NCBI GenBank assembly: GCA_009649835.1
Contig: PYCK01000239.1
Location: 1-23,283, forward strand
Reading direction: 5' to 3'
DNA from: Candidatus Methanocomedens sp.
GTDB taxonomy: Archaea > Halobacteriota > Methanosarcinia > Methanosarcinales > Methanocomedenaceae
DNA length: 23,283 nucleotides
Every line of letters starts with the position of its first letter. Position 1 is the first letter of the stretch. The translations under genes were made by a program, and so were the position numbers. The notes below the pieces were generated by a model. It was not told the origin of the DNA. It saw nothing but the letters and a program-made list of their open reading frames with translations, and did not search any database. This document shows positions 7,029-20,580 of the stretch, piece by piece.

Positions 7029-8261
7029 TCAGACCTTAAAATCTTTTTCGGCAATCCCGTTGTCAGTCCCGTTGTCAGTCCCGTTGTCAGTCCCGTTGTC
7101 AATCCCGTTGTCAATCCCGTTGTCAATCCCGTTGTCAATCCCGTTGTTAGTCCCATTGTCAATCCCGTTGGTAATCCCGTTAATAATTGCATCATAGCGC
7201 TGGCATACACGCTTAACAATGTCATCCACAGCATTCTGGTGTGAGGGCACCAGTATATCCGCACCTGATGATACATCTACTCCCTCACTTGATAATCCAT
7301 AGTCAGGGGCTACCAGCAGCCCGCCGGCAGATACATTGAGCTTCATATCGGTGATGAGCCGGGCCACCATATCGGTAGCAGGCTTCACCCTGGTAGTAAT
7401 GCCAAGGGTTTTGGATAAATATTGTTCCTTTAATTCGCTTACCTTTTCAACTGCTGCTTTTACCTTGTCCTTATTGCCAAGAGGTGAGAGTTTTTCTATG
7501 GTCCCAAGCAGGTCATCGAAAGTAACAGCCTGCACCTCTATGATCTCTCCATTAAAGTATTCGGCAACCTTCTCCCCGTACCCCTTTGATATCACCAGCT
7601 TGCTCACATCTTTTATTCGCTGGATATCTTTCTCTGTGGGTTTATACGGCTCCACAACCTTGAAATTATCAATACCCAGCAAGAACATAAGGGACAGATA
7701 TCCCATTGTAACACCTACGGTAGGCTTCACACCCAGCCACTTGTCAAGCCCGGTCTGCCCTTGCTCGGATACCAGCTCGATGATCTTCTGTTTGACATAC
7801 TCAGGATCACTGGATTTTAGCCCGAAATATTCGGCAAATCCCTGTGTGGTGGCAAGTATCCGGCTCCTCCCTTCCGGGCTCCTGCTTATCAGTCCCCTGG
7901 CCTCCAGTTCCTTTACATGGTCATAGGTGGCATTGCCGCGTTTCTCTACCAGGTCGCTCTGGAGCAGTGGCTGGTGGTAGGCTATCATGGAAAGGGTCCG
8001 AAGCACTGGGGATGGCAGTTCCTTCGGGGCCACACTCCTGACCTGGTCTGCATATTCAGGTTTGACCTGCATTACGTACTTACCTTCCACTTCAAGGATA
8101 TCCAGTCCGGATTGCCGCTTATGGTATTCCTGTATGAGTGAGAGCACAATAGCACGGGTTTTTTTCTTTTTACTTACCAGTTCCTTTAATGTGGCAAGAT
8201 CTACCGGTCCGCCTGCAGCGAATAATGCAGCCTCTATTATCTCACGGTCCCCTATGAACAT
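7029..8261 (-). CDS. scpB: Condensin subunit ScpB with long C-terminal extension and IDNG repeat
   Basis: 410 residues, about twice the usual 180-200 for ScpB. Residues 1-155 hold the two winged-helix domains (REIIEAALFAAGGPVDLATL, then VLRTLSMIAYHQPLLQSDLV). The rest forms an additional predicted helical region (about 180-360). It ends in eleven four-residue repeats (IDNG/TDNG and variants) before the tail IAEKDFKV. The ScpB core bridges ScpA and SMC in the chromosome-organising complex. The ATG at 8261 overlaps the scpA stop by ten bases, with GGGGGT upstream. The repeat is coded by 12-bp units and is likely to vary in number. The function of the extension is not known to me. Confidence 0.88.
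   Translation of the reverse strand: MFIGDREIIEAALFAAGGPVDLATLKELVSKKKKTRAIVLSLIQEYHKRQSGLDILEVEGKYVMQVKPEYADQVRSVAPKELPSPVLRTLSMIAYHQPLLQSDLVEKRGNATYDHVKELEARGLISRSPEGRSRILATTQGFAEYFGLKSSDPEYVKQKIIELVSEQGQTGLDKWLGVKPTVGVTMGYLSLMFLLGIDNFKVVEPYKPTEKDIQRIKDVSKLVISKGYGEKVAEYFNGEIIEVQAVTFDDLLGTIEKLSPLGNKDKVKAAVEKVSELKEQYLSKTLGITTRVKPATDMVARLITDMKLNVSAGGLLVAPDYGLSSEGVDVSSGADILVPSHQNAVDDIVKRVCQRYDAIINGITNGIDNGTNNGIDNGIDNGIDNGIDNGTDNGTDNGTDNGIAEKDFKV
7056..7187. repeat. Eleven-unit 12-bp tandem repeat inside the end of scpB
   Basis: Units of the form CCCGTTGTCAAT or CCCGTTGTCAGT follow each other without gaps. Units 1-3 carry AGT, units 4-7 carry AAT, and units 8-11 are progressively diverged. On the minus strand each unit codes for I/T-D-N-G. 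The runs of identical units point to recent slippage or unequal exchange, while the 12-bp length preserves the reading frame. Confidence 0.9.
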
Positions 8262-8992
8262 ACCCCCGGTGAATCGGGATACCTGATATATAACTCACCG
8301 AATAGTTCTTCCTGTTCAAGCCATATCTCCTTATTTGTTGCAAGGAACAGTAGTGAGATATAGGTCATCAGTTTATTTGAACGGTCCCCGGACAGCAGTT
8401 CACTAAGCGCGATATATGTCCTGTCTTCCAGGATGCTGCTAAGTGTTTCCCTCATTGTGTCCACCCTGCCTTCGATATCCTCCTCATGGGCGACATTCAG
8501 TACCTGTTCAGTGGTCGGCCGGGCCAGTTCGATGGTCTCCCTCGCTTTTTTACGGATGGTCTTTCGCCGTTCGACCACTTCTGCTTTCTCCAGCTCAAGT
8601 ATCAGTTCATCCAGTGTGACCGAGCGCTGGGAATAGCGCCTCACAGGTGGTTTGGGTACAGGATACTCGTCCACATCAAAAAAGTCCAGATCATCGACCC
8701 ACGAATCATCCTCAATAACAGGTTCCTCCACCAGGATATTGGACTTCATGCGCAGCAGGATAGCTGCATAATGGAGTGTCCTGCCTGATATCCTTAGATC
8801 CATACGCTCCAGTTTATCAATATGGTGCAGGAACTTATCAGTTATTTCCACTATATCGATGTTCCAGGGATTTATCTCCCCTTCACGGACAAGGTTCACC
8901 AGTATCTCAACAGGCTCTTCATAAATATCCTGTGCATCCTGACCCACAGGTAAATAGTCATAAGTAAATGGTATCTCAACTAATTCTTCCAT
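8252..8992 (-). CDS. scpA: Condensin kleisin subunit ScpA
   Basis: 246 residues, typical ScpA/kleisin length. The N-terminal domain (EPVEILVNLVREGEINPWNIDIVEITDKFL) and the helical continuation (MDLRISGRTLHYAAILLRMKS) are conserved. An acidic linker (DDSWVDDLDFFDVDEYPVPKPP) leads to the C-terminal winged helix (TYIALSELLSGDR, then YISLLFLATNKEIWLEQE) that binds SMC. AGGGGATGA precedes the ATG at 8992. The gene overlaps scpB by ten bases. smc itself is not adjacent; gyrA lies upstream across a 95-base leader that may hold its own promoter. Confidence 0.9.
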   Translation of the reverse strand: MEELVEIPFTYDYLPVGQDAQDIYEEPVEILVNLVREGEINPWNIDIVEITDKFLHHIDKLERMDLRISGRTLHYAAILLRMKSNILVEEPVIEDDSWVDDLDFFDVDEYPVPKPPVRRYSQRSVTLDELILELEKAEVVERRKTIRKKARETIELARPTTEQVLNVAHEEDIEGRVDTMRETLSSILEDRTYIALSELLSGDRSNKLMTYISLLFLATNKEIWLEQEELFGELYIRYPDSPGVCS

Positions 8993-9020
8993 TCAGTTCA
9001 TCCCCTCTGAAATCCAGAAT

Positions 9021-9060
9021 TCTTGTAATATTGTGTAATCTTGTTAATCTTGTAATATTG
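9021..9060 (-). promoter_or_regulatory. Repeated motif in the scpA leader
   Basis: TCTTGTAATATTG occurs exactly twice on the plus strand, at 9021-9033 and 9048-9060, 27 bases apart, with a partial copy (TGTAATCTTG) between. The AT-rich stretch at 9062-9080 looks like a TATA region for minus-strand transcription toward scpA. The repeats would then lie downstream of the promoter core, in a position for a repressor or an RNA element. No protein is known to me for this motif. Confidence 0.4.
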
Positions 9061-9087
9061 CAATACTATAATATATTTACGCTGTTA

Positions 9088-13522
<4,435 letters not shown>

Positions 13523-13526
13523 TCAT

Positions 13527-14624
13527 TCAAATTATACCCATTTCGGTGAGCCGGTCTGGAAGGTATCGCTGGGTCACGAAATCCAGACCCTTGCCTGCAA
13601 AGGCCTGCTGTTCTGCCTTCTTGCCGATATCAAGCTGGAGCTTAATTTGGGTCTTCCAGTATTCGGAATCGAACCTGGGGTCTGACAGTTCGCTTCGCAG
13701 TGCCTTGATATCCTGTTCTGTCAGCTTGTCAGTGGACAGGTCGTAATCAACTATGTCACTTGGCTGCACGCCTATGAACTGCGCTGCCGGAGCAGCCAGG
13801 TACTCGGACAGGTGTGCGCTCTTGATGGCACCGTAGGCAACGCTGGCAAATATCCTGTAACTCCAGGGGTCGCCATCAGTGAATACCAGAACAGGCAGGC
13901 CCAGTTCCTCACTAAGCCGTTTCAGGATGCGACGTGTGCTTCGGGCAGGCTGCCCCTTCAGGTGCACCAGGATGGATTTAAAATCTTCATCAAACCCGTT
14001 CTCGATCAAGCGGGCCATCATACCGCCGGTCTCAATGGCTACCACAAATTTGGCATCGTGGTCAAGGAACTCGATATTGTCAACATTGAAGGGTATCTGG
14101 TAGCCGCCCTCACCCACATCGTCCCGGCAGTGGATGATGCGCTCGCCCCGTTTGGTGGTCTCCTTTAGCCTTATCGACCCGAACATGGTGGCACCGTCCT
14201 CTTCCGGCCTCATGTGGAAATCCTCCCTCTGCATTGCGGTGATGATCTCCAGGTCTTCTATCATGCGGTCGCTCTCGGGCTGTTCCCTGAACTTGGCTAT
14301 GTCCCAGTTCTCTGAAATGTAATACAGCTCCCTTAAGGTTGAACCCCTGTTGTTCTCCAGGTGCTCTTTTATGAGCATCTCTGCAGTATAGGACATTTTC
14401 AATATCTGGTTTGCACCCTTGACTGTCTTGGCACTGCGCATGCTGGTGCTGTTGCCGTACACCCAGACTTCGCTGTTATTGTCATACTCGATGTTGGCCT
14501 TGGTACGTGTAGGCAGCACGATATTGGGTACTGCCTGGTCCTCGAACTGCTTGTAAAATGATTCCACTATACCAAGCAGGGATTCCTTTGCCAGTTTATC
14601 CCGTTCCTCTCGCAGGTTATTCAT
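13527..14624 (-). CDS. top6A: DNA topoisomerase VI subunit A (Spo11-like)
   Basis: 365 residues from the ATG at 14624 ([18 protein letters not shown]), which overlaps the top6B stop by eight bases. The frame extends upstream to 14714, but only as a translation of top6B sequence in another frame. The catalytic tyrosine is one of the pair in [12 protein letters not shown] (101-102, the second by analogy with Spo11). TOPRIM acids are Glu in VVAIETGG and Asp-x-Asp in VFTDGDPW. It cleaves DNA as a heterotetramer with Top6B to relax and decatenate. Size and motifs are normal. Confidence 0.95.
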   Translation of the reverse strand: MNNLREERDKLAKESLLGIVESFYKQFEDQAVPNIVLPTRTKANIEYDNNSEVWVYGNSTSMRSAKTVKGANQILKMSYTAEMLIKEHLENNRGSTLRELYYISENWDIAKFREQPESDRMIEDLEIITAMQREDFHMRPEEDGATMFGSIRLKETTKRGERIIHCRDDVGEGGYQIPFNVDNIEFLDHDAKFVVAIETGGMMARLIENGFDEDFKSILVHLKGQPARSTRRILKRLSEELGLPVLVFTDGDPWSYRIFASVAYGAIKSAHLSEYLAAPAAQFIGVQPSDIVDYDLSTDKLTEQDIKALRSELSDPRFDSEYWKTQIKLQLDIGKKAEQQAFAGKGLDFVTQRYLPDRLTEMGII

Positions 14625-16494
14625 CCACAAACCCCCGCACGGCTTTGGCGCCGTTGACCATTCCCTCGTCCACGCCTTCCACGATAAGGTCTGGTAGTGA
14701 GGTGGCCTCTTCATCGGATACGAAAGGCATGTTGTACCTGATGTTCATGCTGCTTCCCGGTTTTACGTCAAGTCTCCAGATATGATCGCTATCATTGCCC
14801 AGTGATATGACCTTTGGTTCAGGGTCGGCATCCCTTACCGGATACTGGTGGGTATCGTGCAGCTTGAATGCCATTGAAGCACCGCTGTAGTTCTTTACTG
14901 TGATATCCACCTGCACCCCGTTCCCATTGTGTGAGATATTGCGATACACCAGCAGGTTGCCCATGACCTTTGCCACTACAGGGGTGATATCAGGGGTTGG
15001 CCTGTCCAGTATCGTGGATACCTTGTCAGCGATCCTGGGCAGAATTTTTTTGATGATCTCTTCTTTTTCCCTGCGCTTGGACAGGTGCTGCTGTTTTGAC
15101 AGGAAGGTCTTGAGCTTGCGGGCCACGTCCTTTAGTGCCAGTTCGACCTCGTTCATGATCTCTGGAACGTCTGCCACGGCATCCTTGCTCTCTGAAGTGA
15201 ATGGTATATGAGTGGAGGCGACATGCACCATGAACACGGCCGGACCTGTGGGAAGACCGCCGCCGGGCTGGTTCAGGGTGTAGTTCTTCCACCTGATGTT
15301 CTCTACTGCATGGGTGATGGCACAACCGCCCTGCTGGTACAGCAGGGGCACCCGGTTGGCAAATCTCAGGATGTGTACCCTGTCCTCTTTCCCAAGGCTG
15401 CCGCCGTAGGAAATGCCTGCCTCTACCAGGAAGGGATGGCCTGTGTGCACCGACGCTGACCGGCTGACAGTAGCTATAAAATCCACGCTGAACTCTTTTT
15501 CAAGCCCCTTGTAGATGAGTGACTCGGTGATGGGGGACAGGCAGTCTGTGGGTGGTGCCATGATCTTGACTTTCTTGAAAGCGTCCAGGAGTTTTTTTGC
15601 ATCCTCCAGTTCAATGGAATGGGGGTCGGTTTCAGTGTCGAGATGTGCAGCTTTGCATATCCCCTCTGCGGTCTGCAGGCCGATGCGGGAAAAGCTGTAT
15701 CTTAAAAATGGGGCGAGTTTCTGCCTGTCGGTGTAGCGCAGCATCTTGATAAGCGTGCCCAGTTCGATTCCCTCGGGATGGGGGAGTATCTCCTCTGCCG
15801 GTTTGGGCAGGGTGTCCACTGCACGTTCGAATATGATCGTATTGCCGTTAGGTTCCACCAGGGTAAGCCTGGCATGGGTGTTGACGATGGCTGTGCTTTT
15901 CAAGTATTCCTGCACGCTCTGCCGCCGCCCCTTCACATACGAGGCCTTCATCTCCATCTCAACACGGGTACCTCTGGGTCTGTCCCAGTCCACCACCTTG
16001 TCCTCAAGTATCTCTGGCTCGTTAGTGCTGGTGTTTATGACAAGTTCGTAATAATGGGCAGGTTTGTCCCTGTCTATCTTGGATATGATGCGTGTGGGCT
16101 TACCTGTGGTGAGCTGGCTGTACAGGACTGCGGCTGATATGCCTATACCCTGCTGTCCCCTGCTCTGCTTGATGGCATGGAAGCGGGAGCCGTACAGGAG
16201 CTTGGCAAATGTACTGGGTATCTGCTCCTTGACTATGCCAGGACCATTGTCCTCTATTATAATAGCAACATTATCGCCGCCAGCATCTTCTATGCTGACC
16301 ATGATATCAGGCAGTATCCCTGCTTCTTCGCATGCGTCAAGGGAATTGTCCACACCTTCCTTGACCGCGGTGAGCAGGCTGCGGGGTGCGGAGTCAAAAC
16401 CCAGTATCTGCCTGTTCTTTTCAAAGAATTCTGCGATACTTATGGCACGCTGTTTTTTTGCAAGCTCTTCAGCTATTGGTACTGCCACTGCCAC
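14617..16494 (-). CDS. top6B: DNA topoisomerase VI subunit B
   Basis: 625 residues. The GHKL ATPase includes Glu46 and Asn50 ([15 protein letters not shown]), EDNGPGIV at 81-88 and [17 protein letters not shown] transducer domain follows, and a C-terminal immunoglobulin-like extension (about 530-615, [14 protein letters not shown]) is typical of Methanosarcina-type Top6B. The start is GTG at 16494 with AGAAGGGA upstream; a second in-frame GTG lies two codons later. It is the first gene of the long minus-strand run. Confidence 0.95.
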   Translation of the reverse strand: MAVAVPIAEELAKKQRAISIAEFFEKNRQILGFDSAPRSLLTAVKEGVDNSLDACEEAGILPDIMVSIEDAGGDNVAIIIEDNGPGIVKEQIPSTFAKLLYGSRFHAIKQSRGQQGIGISAAVLYSQLTTGKPTRIISKIDRDKPAHYYELVINTSTNEPEILEDKVVDWDRPRGTRVEMEMKASYVKGRRQSVQEYLKSTAIVNTHARLTLVEPNGNTIIFERAVDTLPKPAEEILPHPEGIELGTLIKMLRYTDRQKLAPFLRYSFSRIGLQTAEGICKAAHLDTETDPHSIELEDAKKLLDAFKKVKIMAPPTDCLSPITESLIYKGLEKEFSVDFIATVSRSASVHTGHPFLVEAGISYGGSLGKEDRVHILRFANRVPLLYQQGGCAITHAVENIRWKNYTLNQPGGGLPTGPAVFMVHVASTHIPFTSESKDAVADVPEIMNEVELALKDVARKLKTFLSKQQHLSKRREKEEIIKKILPRIADKVSTILDRPTPDITPVVAKVMGNLLVYRNISHNGNGVQVDITVKNYSGASMAFKLHDTHQYPVRDADPEPKVISLGNDSDHIWRLDVKPGSSMNIRYNMPFVSDEEATSLPDLIVEGVDEGMVNGAKAVRGFVDE

Positions 16495-16610
16495 TAATTC
16501 ATCCCTTCTGAAAATAAGAAATTGACATCCATTTTTAAATGACCTACAGTATGGCAGTTATTAAATATTAAATTATTTATTTATTATATTTTACTAAAAA
16601 TCGATAGGCA
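16495..16610 (-). promoter_or_regulatory. AT-rich leader upstream of top6B, probable operon promoter
   Basis: The region between the Lrp-like gene and top6B holds a very AT-rich segment at about 16560-16600 (TTATTTATTATATT on the plus strand) that suits a TATA box for minus-strand transcription. It is the only long gap before the topoisomerase run. The exact box cannot be chosen from several candidates. Confidence 0.4.
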
Positions 16611-16841
16611 TCAAAGTTCTGCGCCTACGACTGTCTGGGTGGCGGTGACGTTCTCACTCTCACGTATTGTATCTACCAGTTTGTTCAATGTACTCAAGCC
16701 TTCTACTTCGCTGATGACTATAAAATCATATTCACCGAACACGTGGTATATTTCCTTGATGCCATCGACATTCAGAAGCTGGTTGTATGCAGCCTTCTCC
16801 TGGCCCGGTACAACATTGACCATTATCACACCTATTACCAT
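16611..16841 (-). CDS. Stand-alone Lrp/AsnC effector-binding (RAM) domain protein
   Basis: 76 residues forming the alpha-beta RAM fold only: VIGVIMVNVVPGQEKAAYNQ, then VDGIKEIYHVFGEYDFIVI and LNKLVDTIRESENVTATQT. No helix-turn-helix is present. Such short proteins oligomerise and bind small effectors, often amino acids, and may join full-length Lrp regulators. A strong GGAGGGTGA precedes the ATG at 16841. It lies upstream of, and co-directional with, the topoisomerase run but is separated from it by an AT-rich leader. Confidence 0.82.
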   Translation of the reverse strand: MVIGVIMVNVVPGQEKAAYNQLLNVDGIKEIYHVFGEYDFIVISEVEGLSTLNKLVDTIRESENVTATQTVVGAEL

Positions 16842-17235
16842 ATATTGTCACCCTCCTTTTGATTGGTATCGTCATGCGATTTTCTACTGATAACTAATAG
16901 TTTTAATGTGCTTTAAATGTATTGTTTTGAAGTATGGGGTGGCTATTTTTTTACAGATTATCAGCTGGAGATATACCATTAAATCATTTGTTACAGGCGT
17001 GTATAGTGGGTTACACCCCTTCCAGCGAACAGGTAGTTAAGCAACATCAGTTAATTATGACGCTTCCTCAAATTCTATTGGGGGTATGCATCCTGTACAC
17101 ACTGATCTGAATGATGTATCAGAGCATCGGGATTTTGGCCTGGAGACCGAAGCATTTCAAGATGGAACTGGTGGAGGGATTTGACAGGGGGCGCAGTGAG
17201 AGGGAGACAGTTAAAAAGTGCCTGTCGTTATCTTA
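16842..17235. other. Intergenic stretch without recognisable gene
   Basis: This separates hsdR from the Lrp-like gene; both read leftward. The right part lies just downstream of hsdR and holds a weak inverted repeat (GACAG at 17205 with CTGTC at 17222) around a T/A run, which could be part of a terminator. The left part holds the Lrp-like ribosome binding site and an AT-rich leader. A plus-strand ORF from 17111 runs into hsdR antisense and has no supporting features. Confidence 0.45.
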
Positions 17236-20200
17236 TCATTCCCCTTTTGTCATTTCATCTGCAATCAATTCTGCCTGTTTAAGCACTGTTTCTGTCGCAA
17301 GTGCCTGCATATCAGGAGGGTAACCATATTGTCTCAATGTCCGTTTTACAATTACTCTTAATTTTGCCCTGACGTTTTCTTTTATTGTCCAGTCTATTGA
17401 TGCATTTTGTTTGACTTTTTCAAATAGAACAACTGCTAATTCCCGAAGTGTATCTTTTTGCATCAATTCCCTGGCACTCTCATTATCAGCTATTGCTGTA
17501 TAGAAAGCATATTCATATTCTGATAAACCCATTTCTTTTGGTTCTTTGTCTATTCTTTTAATTTCTTTGCTGAGTTCAATTAATTCTTCAATTACTTCGG
17601 CTGCTGTTATTACCTTATTGTGATATCTCTTGATTGAATCCTCAAGCATTTCCATTAATGTTCTACCTTCTACCAGATTCTTTTTGATCCTTGCTTTTAT
17701 CTCATCATTAAGTAACTTCTTTAGAACTTCAAGAGCGATATTTTTGTGTTCCATACCCTGGACTTCTAAAAGAAAATCTTCCGAAAGTATCGATATATCT
17801 GGTTTTTTGATACCCGCTGCATCGAAAATATCTATCACTTGATCCGATACAAGAGCCTTATCAATAACTTGCCTGATCGTTGTTTCCAGTTCCTCGTCAG
17901 TTTTACCTGTACCGGTGCTGTCAAACTTTACCAATCTCGCTTTGACTGCCTGGAAAAATGATACTTCCTCTTTCACGTCCATTGCATTTTCGTGCGGAAT
18001 GGCTATTGAGAAGGCCCGTGAAAGAGCAGTTACTTCATCAATATATCGTTTCTTACCATCTTCAAGGCCTAGTATATGCTCTTGTGCAGCGAGTATTATT
18101 GATAATTTCATCGAAGTGTCTGCTGTAAAATATTGGTTATAGGGGAAACCATGATACATTTGAGAAACAATTTCAAGTTTTTCCAGCATCAACACAACCG
18201 CCTGCTCTTGCAGAATTGCAGGATCACCTTTTCCCCCACTATCAGAATAAAATGACAGCGCTTCTTTCAGGTCTGATGCAATTCCAAGGTAATCTACAAC
18301 CAGACCGGCCGGTTTGTCTTTGTAAACCCTGTTTACTCGTGCAATTGCCTGCATGAGAGTGTGACCTTTCATGGCCTTATCGATGTACATGGTGTGTAAA
18401 GGAGGAACATCAAAACCCGTAAGCCACATATCGCGAACGATGACCAGTTGCAATTCATCTTCCGGGTCCTTCATCCTTTCTGCCAGTGCTCTTCTTTGTT
18501 CTTTTGTTGTATGGTGTTTGGCAATCTTTGGTCCATCAGAAGATGCAGATGTCATTACTACTTTGATAACACCCATTTTCAGATCATCGCTGTGCCACTC
18601 AGGTCTTATTTTAATGATCTCATCATACAGATCAGCGGCAATTCTTCTTGACATTGCCACGATCATCCCCTTACCTTTGATCACTTCCTGGCGTTGCCCG
18701 AAATGGATTACTATGTCCTCTGCAACCTGTCTTATTCGATCTTCGCTTCCAATCAATGCTTCAAGTTGCGTCCATTTTGCCTTGGCCTTCTGGGTTTCTG
18801 CGAGGTCTTCTATTTCCAGTTCCCTGTCCAGTTCAGCTACTAATTTTTTGCCTTTCTCGCTGAGAGCGATTTTTGCCAATCTGCTCTCATAATAGATTTT
18901 TACTGTTGCCCCGTCCTCAACTGCCTGTGAGATATCATAAATATCAACATAGTTCCCAAAAACCACGGGTGTATTCACATCAGTTTTTTCAATCGGTGTA
19001 CCGGTAAATCCAAGGTATGTTGCATTTGGAAGAGCGTCGCGCATATATTTCGCAAACCCATACACAATCTTTTTACCTGTTATGTTTCCATGCTCATCTT
19101 TTTCATCAATGGTTTTTGCTTTGAAGCCGTATTGTGTTCTGTGTGCCTCATCTGCAATTACGATGATGTTTTTCCGATTTGAAAGTTGTTCATAGACATT
19201 GCCTTTTTCTGGCTGGAATTTCTGGATAGTGGTAAAGACCACGCCTCCGGATGCAACCTTTAACAGTTCTTTTATGTGGTTGCGGTTTTGCGCCTGGATC
19301 GGGTCCTGTCGAAGAAGCTGTTTACATGCTGCGAATGTATCGAATAATTGGTCATCAAGGTCGTTTCTGTCTGTGATGACCAGTATGGTTGGATTGTCCA
19401 GGACGAGAACAATCTTACCAGTGAAAAATACCATGGACAATGATTTTCCACTTCCCTGCGTATGCCAGACCACTCCGCCTTTACGGTCTCCGACTGGTTG
19501 TTGTTTTACACCGGCCAGGCTATAATTTTCTGGCGGTTCCATTGTACCGCCTGTTATTATACCATCTGTCATTATGCCACCCGGCAAGGCGTCTGCATCA
19601 ACATCCATAGAAGATATGTATCCTGTGGCTCTTAATGTAGATTCTACCGCTCTGTTTACTGCGTAATATTGATGATAGGCAGCCAGTTTCTTTACTGTTT
19701 GTATGGTGATGATGCCGCTCTTAGGGTCTTCTTTTTTAGATTTTTCAAATACGATGAAATGGCGTATCAGGTCTGGTAAGTTTTCCGTATTAAGCATTCC
19801 TTTGATCAAGGTTTCCAGTTGCCCGACCAGATGTGATGCCTCGGTTTTACCGTCTGAGGATTTCCATGCCATAAAGCGGCTGAATTCAGAAGAGAGTGTC
19901 CCCGCCTTTGCCTCCAGGCCGTCTGAGATGAGGATGAAACAGTTGTACGTAAAAAGACTGGGTATTGCCTGTTTGTAGGTCTGGATCTGCCTGAAAGCGG
20001 AATTTACGGTTGCGTTTTCATCGGCAGGGTTCTTAAGTTCTATAACAACCAGGGGCAGCCCGTTCACAAAAAGAATCACATCAGGGCGCTTGTTTATATT
20101 ATTTTCAATGACAGTGAATTGATTTGTAATAAGGAATTCGTTGTTTTCGGGATTGTTAAAATCAACCAGCCAGACGATATCGCCCCTGTCGGCTCCGTCC

Positions 20201-20514
20201 TTTTGGTAGCTCACCTTTATTCCTTCTGTGAGCATCCTGTGAAACGCTTCGTTGTTGGCGATGAGTTCAGGGGAATTCAGGCGCTGTATCTGCTTGATGG
20301 CATCTTCCCTGGCATCGGCTGGAATAGCTGGGTTGATCCTGCCAACGGCTCTTCGCAGGCGTTCCAGTAATAGAACATCTTCAAAGGAGTCTCTTTCAGG
20401 GTTCTCTCCATCAGGGGCAATGTCGGGAGCGTAGATGTACCGATATCCCTGTTTTTCGAGAAGTTTGATCGCTAATTCCTCTATTGCGGATTCGGTGATC
20501 TTATTTGTAGTCAT
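17236..20514 (-). CDS. hsdR: Type I restriction enzyme subunit R (HsdR)
   Basis: 1092 residues from the ATG at 20514 (MTTNKITESAIEELAIKLLE). Upstream residues in the same frame only re-read the previous gene. The N-terminal nuclease has RPDVILFVNGLPLVVIELK (Asp145, Glu159, Lys161). The SF2 translocase follows with Walker A VWHTQGSGKSL at 350-359, DEAH at 455-458 and a later RNRVYKDKPAGLVVDYLG-type block (ARVNRVYKDKPAG). A Gly/Met-rich segment (GGIMTDGIITGGTM) lies just before Walker A. With HsdM and HsdS it translocates and cuts unmodified DNA. The start overlaps the end of the RhuM gene by 14 bases, so translation is coupled. No breaks are seen. Confidence 0.93.
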   Translation of the reverse strand: MTTNKITESAIEELAIKLLEKQGYRYIYAPDIAPDGENPERDSFEDVLLLERLRRAVGRINPAIPADAREDAIKQIQRLNSPELIANNEAFHRMLTEGIKVSYQKDGADRGDIVWLVDFNNPENNEFLITNQFTVIENNINKRPDVILFVNGLPLVVIELKNPADENATVNSAFRQIQTYKQAIPSLFTYNCFILISDGLEAKAGTLSSEFSRFMAWKSSDGKTEASHLVGQLETLIKGMLNTENLPDLIRHFIVFEKSKKEDPKSGIITIQTVKKLAAYHQYYAVNRAVESTLRATGYISSMDVDADALPGGIMTDGIITGGTMEPPENYSLAGVKQQPVGDRKGGVVWHTQGSGKSLSMVFFTGKIVLVLDNPTILVITDRNDLDDQLFDTFAACKQLLRQDPIQAQNRNHIKELLKVASGGVVFTTIQKFQPEKGNVYEQLSNRKNIIVIADEAHRTQYGFKAKTIDEKDEHGNITGKKIVYGFAKYMRDALPNATYLGFTGTPIEKTDVNTPVVFGNYVDIYDISQAVEDGATVKIYYESRLAKIALSEKGKKLVAELDRELEIEDLAETQKAKAKWTQLEALIGSEDRIRQVAEDIVIHFGQRQEVIKGKGMIVAMSRRIAADLYDEIIKIRPEWHSDDLKMGVIKVVMTSASSDGPKIAKHHTTKEQRRALAERMKDPEDELQLVIVRDMWLTGFDVPPLHTMYIDKAMKGHTLMQAIARVNRVYKDKPAGLVVDYLGIASDLKEALSFYSDSGGKGDPAILQEQAVVLMLEKLEIVSQMYHGFPYNQYFTADTSMKLSIILAAQEHILGLEDGKKRYIDEVTALSRAFSIAIPHENAMDVKEEVSFFQAVKARLVKFDSTGTGKTDEELETTIRQVIDKALVSDQVIDIFDAAGIKKPDISILSEDFLLEVQGMEHKNIALEVLKKLLNDEIKARIKKNLVEGRTLMEMLEDSIKRYHNKVITAAEVIEELIELSKEIKRIDKEPKEMGLSEYEYAFYTAIADNESARELMQKDTLRELAVVLFEKVKQNASIDWTIKENVRAKLRVIVKRTLRQYGYPPDMQALATETVLKQAELIADEMTKGE

Positions 20515-20580
20515 CCTTACCCTCCCTAAGGCGCCATACTTCTTTGTCAAAATCGGAAATATAATTTTCATCCTGAATTT
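20501..20580 (-). repeat. 80-bp direct repeat at the RhuM copy 1/hsdR junction
   Basis: This block matches 21516-21595 at 73 of 80 bases by hand alignment. It holds the last codons of RhuM (NYISDFDKEVW and the tail), the ribosome binding site GGAGGG, and the first codons of the next gene (MTTNK). It makes both junctions near copies of each other and a target for homologous exchange. Confidence 0.85.

Noticed and set aside
7056..7187. CRISPR array
   Set aside because: Units are 12 bp and contiguous, with no spacers, and they lie in frame inside scpB.
6992..7276. Minus-strand ORF with a long TTGL repeat overlapping the scpB end
   Set aside because: It is the alternative-frame reading of the 12-bp repeat; scpB explains the sequence in the main frame.
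14625..14714. Longer Top6A start at 14714
   Set aside because: It lies wholly inside the top6B coding region; the family N-terminus begins at [11 protein letters not shown].
16842..17235. tRNA or other structured RNA in the gap before the Lrp-like gene
   Set aside because: No cloverleaf or T-loop consensus could be found on either strand.
17111..17323. Plus-strand ORF of 70 residues downstream of hsdR
   Set aside because: No ribosome binding site, no recognisable motif, and its second half is antisense to hsdR.
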